Both the position numbers and the translations under genes were made by a program. Under the pieces are notes generated by a model. The model did not search any database and was not told the DNA's origin. It saw only the letters and a program-made list of their open reading frames with translations. Below, one piece after another: positions 26,427 to 37,208 of a stretch of 64,000 bases of DNA. Position 1 is the stretch's first letter. Each line of letters begins with the position of its first letter. This DNA comes from Cannabis sativa (taxonomy: Eukaryota; Streptophyta; Magnoliopsida; Rosales; Cannabaceae): the NCBI RefSeq assembly GCF_029168945.1, contig NC_083602.1:11157850-11221849 (forward strand). The letters are read 5' to 3'.

Positions 26427-28707
26427 TGTAACACCCCAACTAACTTAGGCGTATTACGTGATTTTTAAACGTACTGTGCAGCTCGTTGCTAATCAACGAG
26501 GTTTATGGAAAAACGTGATTAATTAAAATTTTTCTTTTTAATTAAATTTATAAACCACATTACAAAAGACTCGGGATCCCGATTATAAAATCATTTACAA
26601 AAAAGTTTCAACTGTTTAACTGTTACATAAAATAAAAGTCGTCTAACGACCAGTTACAAAAATTCAGCCTTGCTGTCCCGAGGATCGTACGCTCCAGGCC
26701 TAACCGCCCCGACATGTACAATCTCATAAGCTCGCTCACGGTCCATCAGCTATAGCCTTGCCTTTACCTACACATAAACGTAAGCGCGGGTCGACGGACT
26801 CGGTAAGAAAAGCATAATAATACTCATACATAATTCTAGCTGCCGTGTCCAACACGATGCCGAGTCCCGCTACGCCATGTCCAACATGGTACCGAGCCCT
26901 CTTGCCATGTCCAACATGGTGCGAGTTACGAACGTTCATAGGGACGGTACTATTGACACGTAACAACTGATCGGTCGAACCGGTCATACTCATTGCTTGG
27001 TCATACTCCGGCTGTACCGACGTGTTACTATATCCTCACGATCGGTCGAGCCGGTCATACTCATTGCTGGTCATACTCCGGCTGTCACAGACGGGATACG
27101 TCAATAGCACGGAACCACCAACCAAGTGTCGGCTGATCGGTCAAGCCGGTCATACTCATTCTTGGTCATACTCCGGCTGTCTGACGTGACGGGGGTTGGA
27201 TGGTTCGAAGCCAACATACAACTAATGTAATCTAATAGGCTTCCTACATGCACGCTAAACATGTAATCTACATATGCATCTCGTTATACTAATCTTACTC
27301 GGATTCCGATTTCAGGTGTCTTGGTCCAACTTTGGCCCAGGAACCGAAGGCCGAGCGGCGGATTACTGGCTCCTAAACCATAAAAATCACAACGCTATAA
27401 GTGACACGCTAAATCACTTCCCGGGGACTAAAACTTGGAACTAAAAGTTTCCCTATCGATAAAAAGCATGGCAATACCCCTAAAAATATAAAAACGAGGA
27501 AAACTAGGGTTTCTGAAAATTCCCCAACCGGTAGACCGGTTGCCCAACCGGAATTCCGGTTCGGGAATCTTGCACCCATCCGAATTCCGGTTGCACAACC
27601 GGAATTCCGGTTCCTCGCAGGAATTTTTCAAAAATTCCTAACTCAACCAAATCAAACCCAAATGGTTCCAAAACTTCCAGACCTGCTCTAAATACCCCAA
27701 AGAACAAATCTAAGGCAACAAACTAACCCAGAAACCACAGAAACAAAAATCACCATTGAAGCTCAACCTTTGAGTTCTAAACTCAAACTTGAGCAAATCC
27801 CACAAACATGCAATCAAACCTGGTTAATTCTACTTAAACATGCTTAAACTAGCTTCTGAAATCAAATAAAAACATCAACAACAACCCAGCAACAGATTCA
27901 ATCAATTCTCTTTGAAAACCATATTTTGAGCTAAAACTTCCAATTTTGAGCAAAGCACTTAACATTCATTACTAACAACCTAAATAATCACAAATCAACA
28001 TACTTAAATCTCAGAAACAACAACAATATTTCAGCAGCAACAAAATCAAAGAATCAAGCATGCATCACATTAAAACTCATCCAAAATTTCAAAGAACATG
28101 TAGAGAAGTTAGAGCAAGGTTTACCTTGTCTAGGATTACTTAGATCTTGCTAAAATAACTTGAATTCAACAAAGAAACCCAGCCCTAGCTGCTCCCTAAG
28201 CTTGGCCGAAAATGAGAGAGAAATGAGAGTGTGTGAATTTGGACTTTTCTTTCTAATTTTGACTAAGTGTAGAATTTTTGTGGAAAAAGGAATATAAGCC
28301 ACATATCACATTTTATTTCAGCCAACAAATAATCAAATAAACACTTATTTTCCATTTCATAAAATCACAAAAGACAAAATACTAATGGGGCAAAAAGACC
28401 ATTTTGCCCCTCCACCATAAAATCATGAAAATCATACTAAAGGGGTATTTTTGGGAAATTCTAAATTCCCGGCCATTCCCGACATTCCCAATGTCTAAAA
28501 CCCGTCCCCAAACTACTAACATACTAAGTTGTGATTTCTACTGAGCCAAACGCCGAGTTCCAAAATACCGGGCACCGGAAATGCAAAATATGCAAGCTAC
28601 TGAATAACATAAATAACAGTATAATAAATTATTTAAATAGCTATAAATAATTTCATAATTAATCATAATTAACTGATAATTTCCAAATTAACTAAGCGGG
28701 CTTTACA
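26427..28707 (-). repeat. 3' LTR of gypsy element B (2,281 bp)
   Basis: TGTAACACCCC...GGGCTTTACA on the plus strand. It contains the repeated CGGTCGAACCGGTCATACTC blocks (about 26968-27180), CCATGTCCAACATGG palindromes (about 26875-26925), CCGGAATTCCGG palindromes at 27548 and 27599, and the hairpin at 26787-26802. It is homologous to LTR A throughout. Confidence 0.93.
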
Positions 28708-28708
28708 A

Positions 28709-30179
28709 CTATCCCCCCCTTAAAAGGATTTCGTCCCCGAAATCTAACCTGAATAACTCTGGATATTGAGCTCTCATATCTGACTCTAGCTCCCAGGTGG
28801 CTTCTTCCACCTTACTGTTTCTCCAGAGAACCTTGACCAATGCTATGGTCTTATTCCGAAGGACTTTATCCTTTCTATCCAGGATTTGCACTGGCTGTTC
28901 TTCATAAGTCATGTCTGGCTGAAGCTGAAGACTCTCATAACTGAGTATATGAGTGGGGTCTGAAACGTATTTTCTCAACATCGAGACATGGAATACGTTG
29001 TGCACTGCTGATAAGGCTGGAGGCAATGCTAACCGATATGCCACTTGACCCATCTTCTCGAGAATCTCGAAAGGTCCTGTAAATCTAGGGCATAACTTGC
29101 CTCTTTTCCCGAAACGTTTAATCCCCTTCATCGGAGATACCCGTAAAAACACATGTTCCCCTACTTGGAACTCAACATCTCTGCGTTTCGGATCGCGTAA
29201 CTCTTCGTCCGCTTCCGTGAGGCAAGCATTCTAGCTTTTATCTTTTCTATCGCCTCATTGGTTTGCCGAACCGACTGCGGACCTAGGTATTTCCTCTCCC
29301 CTGTCTCATCCCGAGTGGATAGGGGATGCCGCATTTCCTACCGTACAACAGTTCATAGGGAGCCATCCCTATCGTACTCTGATAACTGTTGTTGTAAGAA
29401 AATTCTATCAACGGTAGATACTTACTCCATGAGCCTTCAAAGTCCATAACACAGGCTCTCAACATGTCCTCCAATATCTGAATTGTCCTTTCGGACTGAC
29501 CATCTGTCTGAGGATGGAATGCTGTACTGAATTTCAGCTTTGTACCCATTGCCCGTTGCAAACTTTGCCAAAATTTGGAGGTAAACTTCGGATCCCTGTC
29601 CGAAACTATAGACTTCGGTACCCCATGAAGTCTCACTATCTCTCTGACATAGAACTCTGCCAACTGATCCACTGTAAAAGTTGTTCTAACCGGTAGAAAA
29701 TGAGCAGATTTCGTAAATCGATCCACCACTACCCAGATGGAATCAAATAAACCCGTGGTCCTAGGTAACCCGACCACAAAATCCATCGTAATATCCTCCC
29801 ATTTCCATTCTGGTAGGGTTAGAGGCTGCAACAACCTGCTGGTCTGCCGATGTTCAGCCTTAATCTGCTGACACGTGAGGCATCTCGATACGAATTCTAC
29901 CAAATTCTTCTTCATACCGCTCCACCAGAAGTACGGTTTCAAATCTTGGTACATCTTGGTGGTGCCGGGATGCAGAGAATATGGGGTAGAATGAGCCTCC
30001 TCAAAGATCTCATTTCTAAGTTCCACAGTGTTCGGAACACAAACCCTGACTTTATACAAAAGCATCCCACTGTTTGACACTGAAAAGTCCTTGGCTTGAT
30101 CAGCCAATACCTCATCTCGGATTTTCACTAACTCCGGATCTGTCATCTGAGCGACTTTTATTCTTTCCAATAGATCAGA
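28709..30179 (-). pseudogene. integrase with chromodomain-like C-terminus of element B
   Basis: Zinc region YQDLKPYFWWSGMKKNL with CLTCQQIKAEHRQ. Catalytic core with ITMDFVVGLP (first Asp), VSDRDPKFTSKFW (second Asp) and the TDGQSERTIQILE block (Glu), all conserved. GKLCPRFTGPFEIL and NVFHVSMLRKY follow, then the chromodomain-like tail ILDRKDKVLRNK ... VLWRNSKVEEATWELE. Such tails are thought to direct chromovirus insertion to marked chromatin. Frameshifts near 29331 (after GRKC) and 29195 split it, and a TAA at its upstream edge (30180) separates it from RNase H. Confidence 0.9.
28711..28722 (-). other. polypurine tract of element B
   Basis: The minus strand reads AAGGGGGGGAT, three bases before the 3' LTR. 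The pol reading frame runs through the tract and stops with TAG at 28709-28711, one base short of the LTR. Confidence 0.85.
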
Positions 30180-31832
30180 TTACAGCGTCAAGTTGTGAAG
30201 CTGACCTACCACAAACTCAATGCTGGATCTAACCATATCCTCTGCTAGCTGAGGTGAGATCTGAATCATATTAGCTACTTGCCCGGGACCCTTTCTGCTC
30301 AGGGCATCAGCCACTACATTGGCTTTTCCGGGATGATAGAGGATCTCACAATCATAATCCTTCACTAATTCCAACCAACGCCTTTGTCTCATGTTCAAAT
30401 CTTTCTGAGTAAAGAAATACTTGAGACTTTTATGGTCGGTATAGATCTCACACTTCTCCCCATAAAGGTAATGCCGCCAAATCTTCAGTGCAAAAACCAC
30501 TGCGGCCAATTCTAAATCATGAGTCGGGTATCGCTGTTCATAATCCTTTAACTGACGGGAGGCATAAGCGATAACCCGGTCGGCTTGCATCAATACACAC
30601 CCCAAACCCTGCTTGGATGCGTCACAATAGACTACGAACTTCTCCTTGTCCGAAGGCAAAGCTAGCACCGGAGCAGTAATCAACCTCTGCTTCAGCTCCT
30701 GAAAGCTAGCTTCGCACTTATCTGACCAAATAAACCGCTGATTCTTCTTTGTAAGCTCGGTTAGGGGCATTGAAATTTTGGAGAACCCCTCCACGAACCT
30801 ACGGTAGTACCCAGCTAATCCCAAGAAGCTTATGATCTCTGTCACTGTCTTCGGTCCCGGCCAATCCTTGACGGATTCAATCTTCCCGGGATCCACCTTG
30901 ATCCCATCTTTACTCACAATGTGCCCTAGGAAGGACACCTGAGACAACCAGAACTCACATTTCTTGAACTTGGCGTAAAGCTTATGTTCTCGAAGTCGTT
31001 GCAGTACCATCTGAAGATGTAACTCATGCTCCTCTTCTGATTGAGAGTACACGAGGATGTCGTCGATAAACACAATCACACAGATATCGAGGAAATCCTT
31101 GAATACTCTATTCATCAGGTCCATGAATGCTGCAGGAGCATTGGTTAGTCCGAATGACATAACCAGAAACTCGTAATGTCCATACCTAGTGCGGAAAGCC
31201 GTCTTTGGAATGTCCTCCTCTCGGATTCTCAACTGATGATAACCCGAACGGAGATCAATCTTAGAAAAGACCGTCTTCCCCTGAAGCTGATCGAACAAGT
31301 CATCGATCCTAGGTAATGGGTATTTATTCTTCACCGTCAGCTTGTTCAACTCCCTGTAGTCGATGCACATCCTCATAGATCCATCCTTCTTTTTGACGAA
31401 CAAAACCGGGGCTCCCCAGGGTGACACACTGGGCCGAATGAACCCTATGTCAAGCAACCCTTGGAGCTGAATCTTTAATTCCTTAAGTTCAGCTGGAGCC
31501 ATCCTATACGGGGCTTTGGAAACCGGTTCCACCCCTGGTGCCAAGTCAATAACGAAATCAATCTCTCGCTGAGGTGGTAACCCTGGAAGTTCTTCGGGAA
31601 AAACGTCCAAAAATTCCCGAACAACTCTGATGTCCTCTGGCCGAATGGTGTCTGGCCGAGTGGTGTCCACCACCACGGCCAGAAACCCTAAGCACCCGCC
31701 GTGCAACAATTCTCTCGCTGACATAGCCGAGATCACCGGGATCCGAGATCCCTGAACTGAACCCACAAATACAAACGGTTCTTCACTTTCCGGTTGGAAG
31801 ACCACCATCTTCCTTTTACAGTCAATGCTCGC
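30180..31832 (-). pseudogene. reverse transcriptase and RNase H of element B (one uninterrupted frame)
   Basis: [56 protein letters not shown], active site [11 protein letters not shown] and [10 protein letters not shown]. RNase [45 protein letters not shown] and [12 protein letters not shown]. All catalytic carboxylates I can place are present over about 540 codons. It starts after a TAG that replaces a codon between protease and RT and ends at TAA after the RNase H linker, in the same frame as the downstream integrase. It would be translated only as part of a gag-pol polyprotein. Confidence 0.92.
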
Positions 31833-33397
31833 CTAATATTTAGATAGGAAATCCATTCCTAAAATAATATCGAATTCGACTAAGCTCATCTCTATCAGAT
31901 CAGCACTTAACTCTCTACCATCTATCCTGATCGGCATAGACCTAATCCACCTATTGGAGATAACCAATTCTCCGCCAGGTAACAGGGTTCCAAACCCTGA
32001 TTCATATCTATCAAAGGGTCTACCCAATTTACTAAAGACTCTGGCCGCCACATAAGAATGTGTAGCTCCAGAATCAAACAACACTGAATATAGCGAGTTG
32101 TTAATAGAAAGCTGACCTGTGACAACTGATGGGCTGGCATCTGCATCAGCCTGCGTGATAGCGAACACCCTGGCTGGAGTGGGTATCGCTGGAGCTCTCG
32201 GTGCCTCTGGTCGGAGCTGGGGACATTCCCTCTTGAAGTGTCCGGGCATGCCACAATGAAAGCATCCCTGACCTTTGCACTCACCCCGATGGTGCCTCTT
32301 GCAGCTAGGGCACTCGGGATAGGAGAATCGGGTCTCATTACCACCAGGACGACTCCCTCTGTTCTGGTTCCCCCAGAACCTCTTGTTCTGACTCGAGCCA
32401 CCGGAAGCAGTGGGTGCTCTCTTCCTCTGGTCAATGGCCGAACCACTACTCCCCCTGCTAAAGCCTGATGCAGGAGGGGTAGGAGCTCCGCCACTCACCG
32501 GAGTACTGGCTGATTCTGACATGCACCCAACTGCGCCCTCAGCTCGCAGTGCCTTCTCCACCATCTGAGCATAGGTGGTGCTGTCGTCGGTGGTGATCAT
32601 CAGGTCATGCCTGATCTTGGGATTCAACCCGTCCAGATACTTCTCCTTCTTGCTGAAATCGGTCGGCACAATTCCCGAGGCTAACCTCGCCAACCGATCA
32701 AACTGAGTAGTATACTCAGTGACGCTCATGTTCTCCCGCTGGGTCAGGTGAGCGAACTCTTTCCTCTTGGCGCTTCTGACCGCCTCATTGTAATACTTTG
32801 CGTTGAAGAGTTCCTGGAACCTTTCCCAGGTCATGGTGGTGACGTCATGGATCTGGGACACCATGTCCCACCATACCAGGGCGTCCTCCTGGAACTGAAA
32901 CGTGGCGCACACCACTCTGTCGTTACCGGTGACACCCATGAAATTCAGTATCTTGGTGATCACCGTCAGCCATTGCTCGGCTTTCATTACATCCAGACCT
33001 CCCAGGAATACCGGAGGTGCTTGCTTCTGGAACCGCTCATACAATGGTTCCAATCTATGGGCCGCCACCACTATCTCGGCCTGGGCAACAGGGGCAGGTG
33101 CCACTGGAACTATGGGCACAGGAACTGCAGGAGCACCCTGCTGTCTCAACCTCTGAATCTCGAGGTCTTGCTCTTCGATCCGGGCTTCAATCTCCGCAAA
33201 CCGTAACTCCCAGTTCGGGGCTCCCTGATCGGCTGGGGGAGCCTGGGCAGCCTGTGGCGGGTTCTCATCACCCCGGCCACGAGCCCTGCCTTGGGGACCT
33301 CTACCTCGGCCCTAGCAGGTGGGGGAAACTGAGCTCCCTGACCTTGATTCGACCCTACGGAGTTGCTCTGACTCCTGGTAGTCCGCCTGGCGTCCAT
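31833..33397 (-). pseudogene. gag and protease of element B
   Basis: The ATG at 33397 opens MDARRTTRSQSNSVGSN; one base is lost in a G run near 33312, after which the frame shifts. From about 33149 a 438-codon frame carries the gag core ([38 protein letters not shown]), a basic Ser/Gly linker, a CCHC zinc knuckle (CFHCGMPGHFKREC) that binds RNA, and the retropepsin site FDSGATHSYVA with the GMDFLSKY end. The frame closes at a TAG (31833-31835) where element D has TCG serine. It is a single nonsense change and makes the polyprotein incomplete. Confidence 0.92.
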
Positions 33398-33663
33398 CTA
33401 GTTAGAACCGCCTGCGAAACCAAGAGTTGGCATATCAGGTCGTATTCAAGGAGAGCTTACTAATGCCGCTTAATTTGGAAATTAAAAACGAAACATGCGC
33501 CTATTCTACTATCAGGCTACTAACATGCTTCCTAACAGGCTTTTCTTTTTCATAACTGAATAAAATAAACTACTAAAGCAATAAAGGCTTACTGAACCGT
33601 GAACCGAGCTAACTGCTGATGATGATTGTACATGTCGTGACGATCTTCGGAAGACAACCTGGC
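33398..33663 (-). other. 5' leader of element B
   Basis: Untranslated stretch between primer site and gag ATG, nearly the same as the A leader at 897-1165. No further element recognised. Confidence 0.7.
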
Positions 33664-33676
33664 GGCTCTGATACCA
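33664..33676 (-). other. primer binding site of element B (tRNA-Met)
   Basis: Minus strand TGGTATCAGAGCC, three bases from the LTR end. It matches the 3' end complement of plant initiator tRNA-Met, as in element D. Confidence 0.9.
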
Positions 33677-33679
33677 AAT

Positions 33680-34087
33680 TGTAACACCCCAACTAACTTA
33701 GGCGTATTACGTGATTTTTAAACGTACTGTGCAGCTCGTTGCTAATCAACGAGGTTTATGGAAAAACGTGATTAATTAAAATTTTGCTTTTTAATTAAAT
33801 TTATAAACCACATTACAAAAGACTCGGGATCCCGATTATAAAATCATTTACAAAAAAGTTTCAACTATTTAACTGTTACATAAAATAAAAGTCGTCTAAT
33901 GACCAGTTACAAAAATTCAGCCTTGCTGTCCCGAGGATCGTACGCTCCAGGCCTAACCGCCCCGACATGTACAATCTCATAAGCTCGCTCACGGTCCATC
34001 AGCTATAGCCTTGCCTTTACCTACACATAAACATAAACTGTGAGTCGACAGACTCAGTAAGAAAAGCATAATAATACTCATACATAA
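33680..34087 (-). repeat. 5' LTR of element B, truncated to about 408 bp
   Basis: Starts with the same TGTAACACCCC end as the 3' LTR and follows it to 'aataatactcatacataa', then jumps to copia protease sequence. About 1.87 kb of the LTR, including promoter and outer end, is gone, along with the target duplication and a few codons of copia. The break lies in a short direct repeat 'ataatactcat' (34071-34080 and 34086-34096). Confidence 0.9.
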
Positions 34088-35151
34088 TAATACTCATTAC
34101 CTGTCATATGATCTGTGGCACCAGAATCAATGACCCATTTTGAGGATTTCGAAAGAAGGCATGCATTAGAGTTACCTGAATCAGCAATCGCAGTGACAGA
34201 AGAAGATGAAGACTTAAGTGTTTCCTGATACCTTGAGAACTTGGCAAATTCATCAGCAGAAATAAGGACCGATTTGTCAGATGCATCACTAGTGCTTGCA
34301 ATATTGGCAGAGTGCTGTTGTCGATTCTTAAATTGTAACTTCCTACACTCAAACTTGGTGTGGCCTGGTTTCTTACAATAATTGCACATGATGCTCCCAG
34401 AATTTGGTGTGCGGTTATCAGGTCCTTGTGAATTACCTCCTTTAAATCCACTTGGAGTAGAGTTTCTTTCCGGTGCAGAATTATTACGACTCACCAAGGC
34501 GCTATTAAGAGGAGTTGAAGAGGTAGTCTCTGTGCGAAGAACACGAGTAAACACATCTTGTAAAGAGGAGACATCAGAACCAGAGAGAACTTGTGACTTT
34601 GCAGAGTCAAATTCAGATGAGAGTCCTGCAAGAAAACTCATAATAGCCATCTGTTCTCGTTGGCGCTGTTGAACTTTTACATCAGGACTAAAGGGTAATA
34701 GCACATTAAGTTCTTCATATGTTTTCTTGAAAGCCATAAAATAATTCATAAGAGACTTATCTTGTTTTTCCGTGCGATAAAAAGCTTTGCAAACATCATA
34801 TATGCGAGAGATGTTGTCTTTGCCAGAATACAAAAACTCCAAGTAACCCATTAGTTCTTTAACCAATTCACAATGATTAATCAAACTAATTACCTCATTA
34901 TCGATAGAATTTCGAATTTGAAGGAACAAGCGAGCATCCTCACGGAGCCATATTTTCCTTGAATCGTTTGTTTCTTCAGGAGGATCGTCAGTCAAGTGAT
35001 CATCTTTGTCAATACTCCTCAAATACAGTCGAATCGTCTTACTCCATTCCAAATAATTCGAACCAATCAACTTATGGTCCGTGATTTTAGACATCACGGG
35101 AACAACATCAGAAACAACAACTGATTTTGAATCTGATCTTATCTCTGCCAT
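34088..35151 (-). pseudogene. gag and protease N-terminal part of copia element C
   Basis: ATG at 35151 (MAEIRSDSKSVVVSD) was chosen because the upstream part of the frame has no ATG. The product shows a copia gag core (SNYLEWSKTIRLYLRS, the AFYRTEKQDKSLMNYF region), the zinc knuckle CNYCKKPGHTKFEC, and the protease site WVIDSGATDHMTG. The frame is then cut by the truncated LTR of B. The remaining gag frame has no internal stop, which fits a young element. The rest of pol continues at 26426. Confidence 0.92.
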
Positions 35152-35580
35152 AATCTCAAAAGCAAACACAAAGGACAGAGAAAAAGAACAAAAGAACACC
35201 AAAGAATGAACACCCAAACACGAAGAAGACAAACAAATACCGAATTACAACCTAGAACAGATGCGAGTGGGCTTAGAAGAACCCAGTGATGAATCGGCAA
35301 CAGAACGCCGTCGAAGGCGCCGTCACACGGGCCTCCACGCGCCGGCGCGTGAGCCCCACGCGCAGAAGCTTTAGGCGGCGCGTGAGCCCCACGCGCGAGG
35401 AATCCGGCGACCGGACTTTGGGGTTTCGTAGATCGGCGGCTGGGCAACACGGCTGAGTGGGCGGTGAGACTAAATTCGCACTCCAAATAGGGTTTCCGAA
35501 AAACCCTAAACTCAAACCCTATTTTTTTTTTTTTTTTTTTTAAGAAACCTGATTTCGAATTTCGAATTTTGAATCACAAT
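35152..35580 (-). other. 5' leader of copia element C with two GC-rich hairpins
   Basis: Untranslated leader of about 430 bases. It contains two copies of GCGCGTG-AGCCC-CACGCGC (35345-35363 and 35378-35396), each a perfect 7-bp stem with a 5-nt loop. A 20-base T run (35523-35542; A run in the RNA) lies near the primer site. Long structured leaders are usual for retroelement packaging, but the role here is inference. Confidence 0.7.
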
Positions 35581-35592
35581 GCTCTGATACCA
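35581..35592 (-). other. primer binding site of copia element C (tRNA-Met)
   Basis: Minus strand TGGTATCAGAGC directly abutting the 5' LTR end. It is the standard copia primer site. Confidence 0.93.
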
Positions 35593-35746
35593 TGTAGAAA
35601 ATAGTGATTCGAATTATATATTGATTTCATAGAATAATACATATTTATATACAAAGTTAGGAGACATAAAAGGAAAACTACCAAAAAAATAGGAAACTAC
35701 TAAATATCTACTAAACATCTAATTCTTTTACAGCTAATATCTAACA
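35593..35746 (-). repeat. 5' LTR of copia element C (154 bp)
   Basis: Same sequence as 23166-23319 with only a few differences visible by eye, TG...CA ends. G-family spacer sequence resumes at its right. Confidence 0.92.
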
Positions 35747-36250
35747 TGCCTCAAATAGCAAGCAAGCAAGTTCTAGAATTTTTTCCATACAACTTTCCAC
35801 ATTGTACAATTAGCATACATAAACTAATTCAATTACTAAAAAATTACCTAATATGATTCCATGTTCTTTTAAATCACAAAATTAAAATTAATCAAGAATG
35901 TAATATCACCAAGCACACAAATTTTTCGAAAAAAATAAATAAATGAACTTTTCAAATCATGCTATTACCTACTTTCAAATTGACTCACATTAAACAACGA
36001 AACAACTAAAAACTAAATTAAGAACTTAACAACAAAAAACTAAAAATAAAAATTTAAGTTCACCCCCAAACTAAAGTGACACATTGTCCCCAATTTGACA
36101 TTAAAGAAAAAGGATGGGGAACTTACCTGAGCGCCACATCAGTATGGCAGTGGTGGTGGTTGCTATGGATACCATGTCAGTGGCTGCGAGAAGTGATCTG
36201 GAGCATCGGGGTTCATCCTCCACATAGAGAAAGCAGATCCTCAACTCTAA
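35747..36250 (-). other. 3' spacer of element G, continued
   Basis: Resumes the non-coding spacer interrupted by C. At 36063-36075 it holds 'cacccccaaacta', which on the minus strand shares TTTAGTTTGGGGG with the 3' polypurine tract at 22233-22248. No gene recognised. Confidence 0.55.
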
Positions 36251-37208
36251 AATACATGTCAAAGGCATCTCATTCCTTCTTGAGATATTTCCTGTTCTTT
36301 GACAACGATCACACGCTTTGACAAATTGATGAGCATCTTTAAATAGAGTAGGCCAAAAAAATCTACTTTGGAGTACCTTTGTCGCACCAAAATGTCCTCC
36401 ACATTATAAGCTATGGCAATGGGTTAATATAGAGAACATCTCCTTTTCTAGCACACATCTTCTGATAATTTGGTCAGCACAATGCTTATAGAGGATAGGC
36501 TCTTCCTAGTAGTAATGTTTGACTTCTGAGTAAATTTTTTTTCTATTATTGCCTTGTCAAATCTGGTGGTGTAATGTTGGTGGCTAAGAAGTTCACATAA
36601 TCTGCGAACCGAGGTACTGTTAAATCTAATTGAAACAACTGCTCATTAGAAAAGTCCTCATTAATTTGGACTTCTTTTGTGTTCTGGCTCTCTTCAAGCT
36701 CCAACCTTGACAGATGATCTGCTACCAAATTCTCTATGCCCTTCTTATCTTTTATTTCTAAATCAAATTATTGTAGAAGAAGAACCCATCGAATCAGTCT
36801 CAGCTTTGCATCCGTTTTGGTCATCAAATACTTGATTACTGAATTGTCAGTGTACACTATCACTTTATTTCCAATCAAGTAAGGTCAAAATTCGTCACAT
36901 GCAAACACTATGGCCAACATCTCCTTTTCTGTAGTAGCATAATTCAGTTGGGCATCATTCAAGATTCTGCTTGCGTTGTAGATAGTCCGAAATACCTTGT
37001 CAACCCTTTGTCCCAATACTGTACCAATAGCATAATCATTGGCATCACACATGTTTTTGAAAGGTAGCTCCCAATCTGGTGTAGTGACAATCAGCGGTGA
37101 AATTAACTTCTCCTTGAGAATTTGAAAGGCTTTAAGGCAATCCTTCCCAAACTCAAAAGATACTCCATTAGCAAGAAGATTAGATAAGGGTTTGGCAATA
37201 TTGTAGAT
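36251..37208 (-). pseudogene. Tat/Athila-type RT C-terminus, RNase H and integrase zinc finger of element G
   Basis: From right to left the minus strand gives the RT end (IAKPLSNLLANG), RNase H ([68 protein letters not shown]) and the integrase zinc segment ending CDRCQRTGNISRRNEMPL. DHLSRLE and RCQRTGNIS are hallmarks of the Tat/Athila branch. There are stops within RNase H (near 36885 and 36770). The integrase catalytic core is missing: after MPLT the sequence passes straight into spacer. The RT N-terminal part is cut at 37208. Confidence 0.85.

Larger units (their letters stand above)
26427..34087 (-). mobile_element. element B: young gypsy chromovirus inserted in copia C, 5' LTR truncated
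   Basis: Full internal structure (leader, gag, PR, RT, RNase H, IN with a chromodomain-like tail) with a complete 2,281-bp 3' LTR and only about 408 bp of 5' LTR. In the shared part the two LTRs differ at only a few positions in the first 230 bases, so the insertion is recent. Coding is broken by two in-frame stops and three frameshifts. The LTR length and C-terminal tail suit the Tekay/Del lineage. No target duplication can be found, because the 5' end was deleted together with a few copia codons. Confidence 0.93.
23166..35746 (-). mobile_element. element C: Ty1/copia retrotransposon, split by element B
   Basis: It has 154-bp LTRs at both ends, a tRNA-Met primer site, a polypurine tract, and gag-PR-IN-RT-RNase H in copia order. 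Without B it is about 4.9 kb, normal for a compact copia. The flanking pentamers (TTCCT on the left, TGCCT on the right) agree at four of five positions. The two LTRs are almost identical, but the pol carries frameshifts and B splits it after the protease, so it is inactive. Confidence 0.92.

Noticed and set aside
31833..31835. TAG between protease and RT of element B as a programmed readthrough stop
   Set aside because: The next codon is GCG, not a known readthrough context, and element D has a sense codon (TCG) at the same place, so a simple nonsense mutation is likelier.
32238..33463. Several plus-strand open frames over the gag of B (and 13-860 over A)
   Set aside because: They are antisense shadows of a GC-rich gag gene with clear domains on the minus strand.
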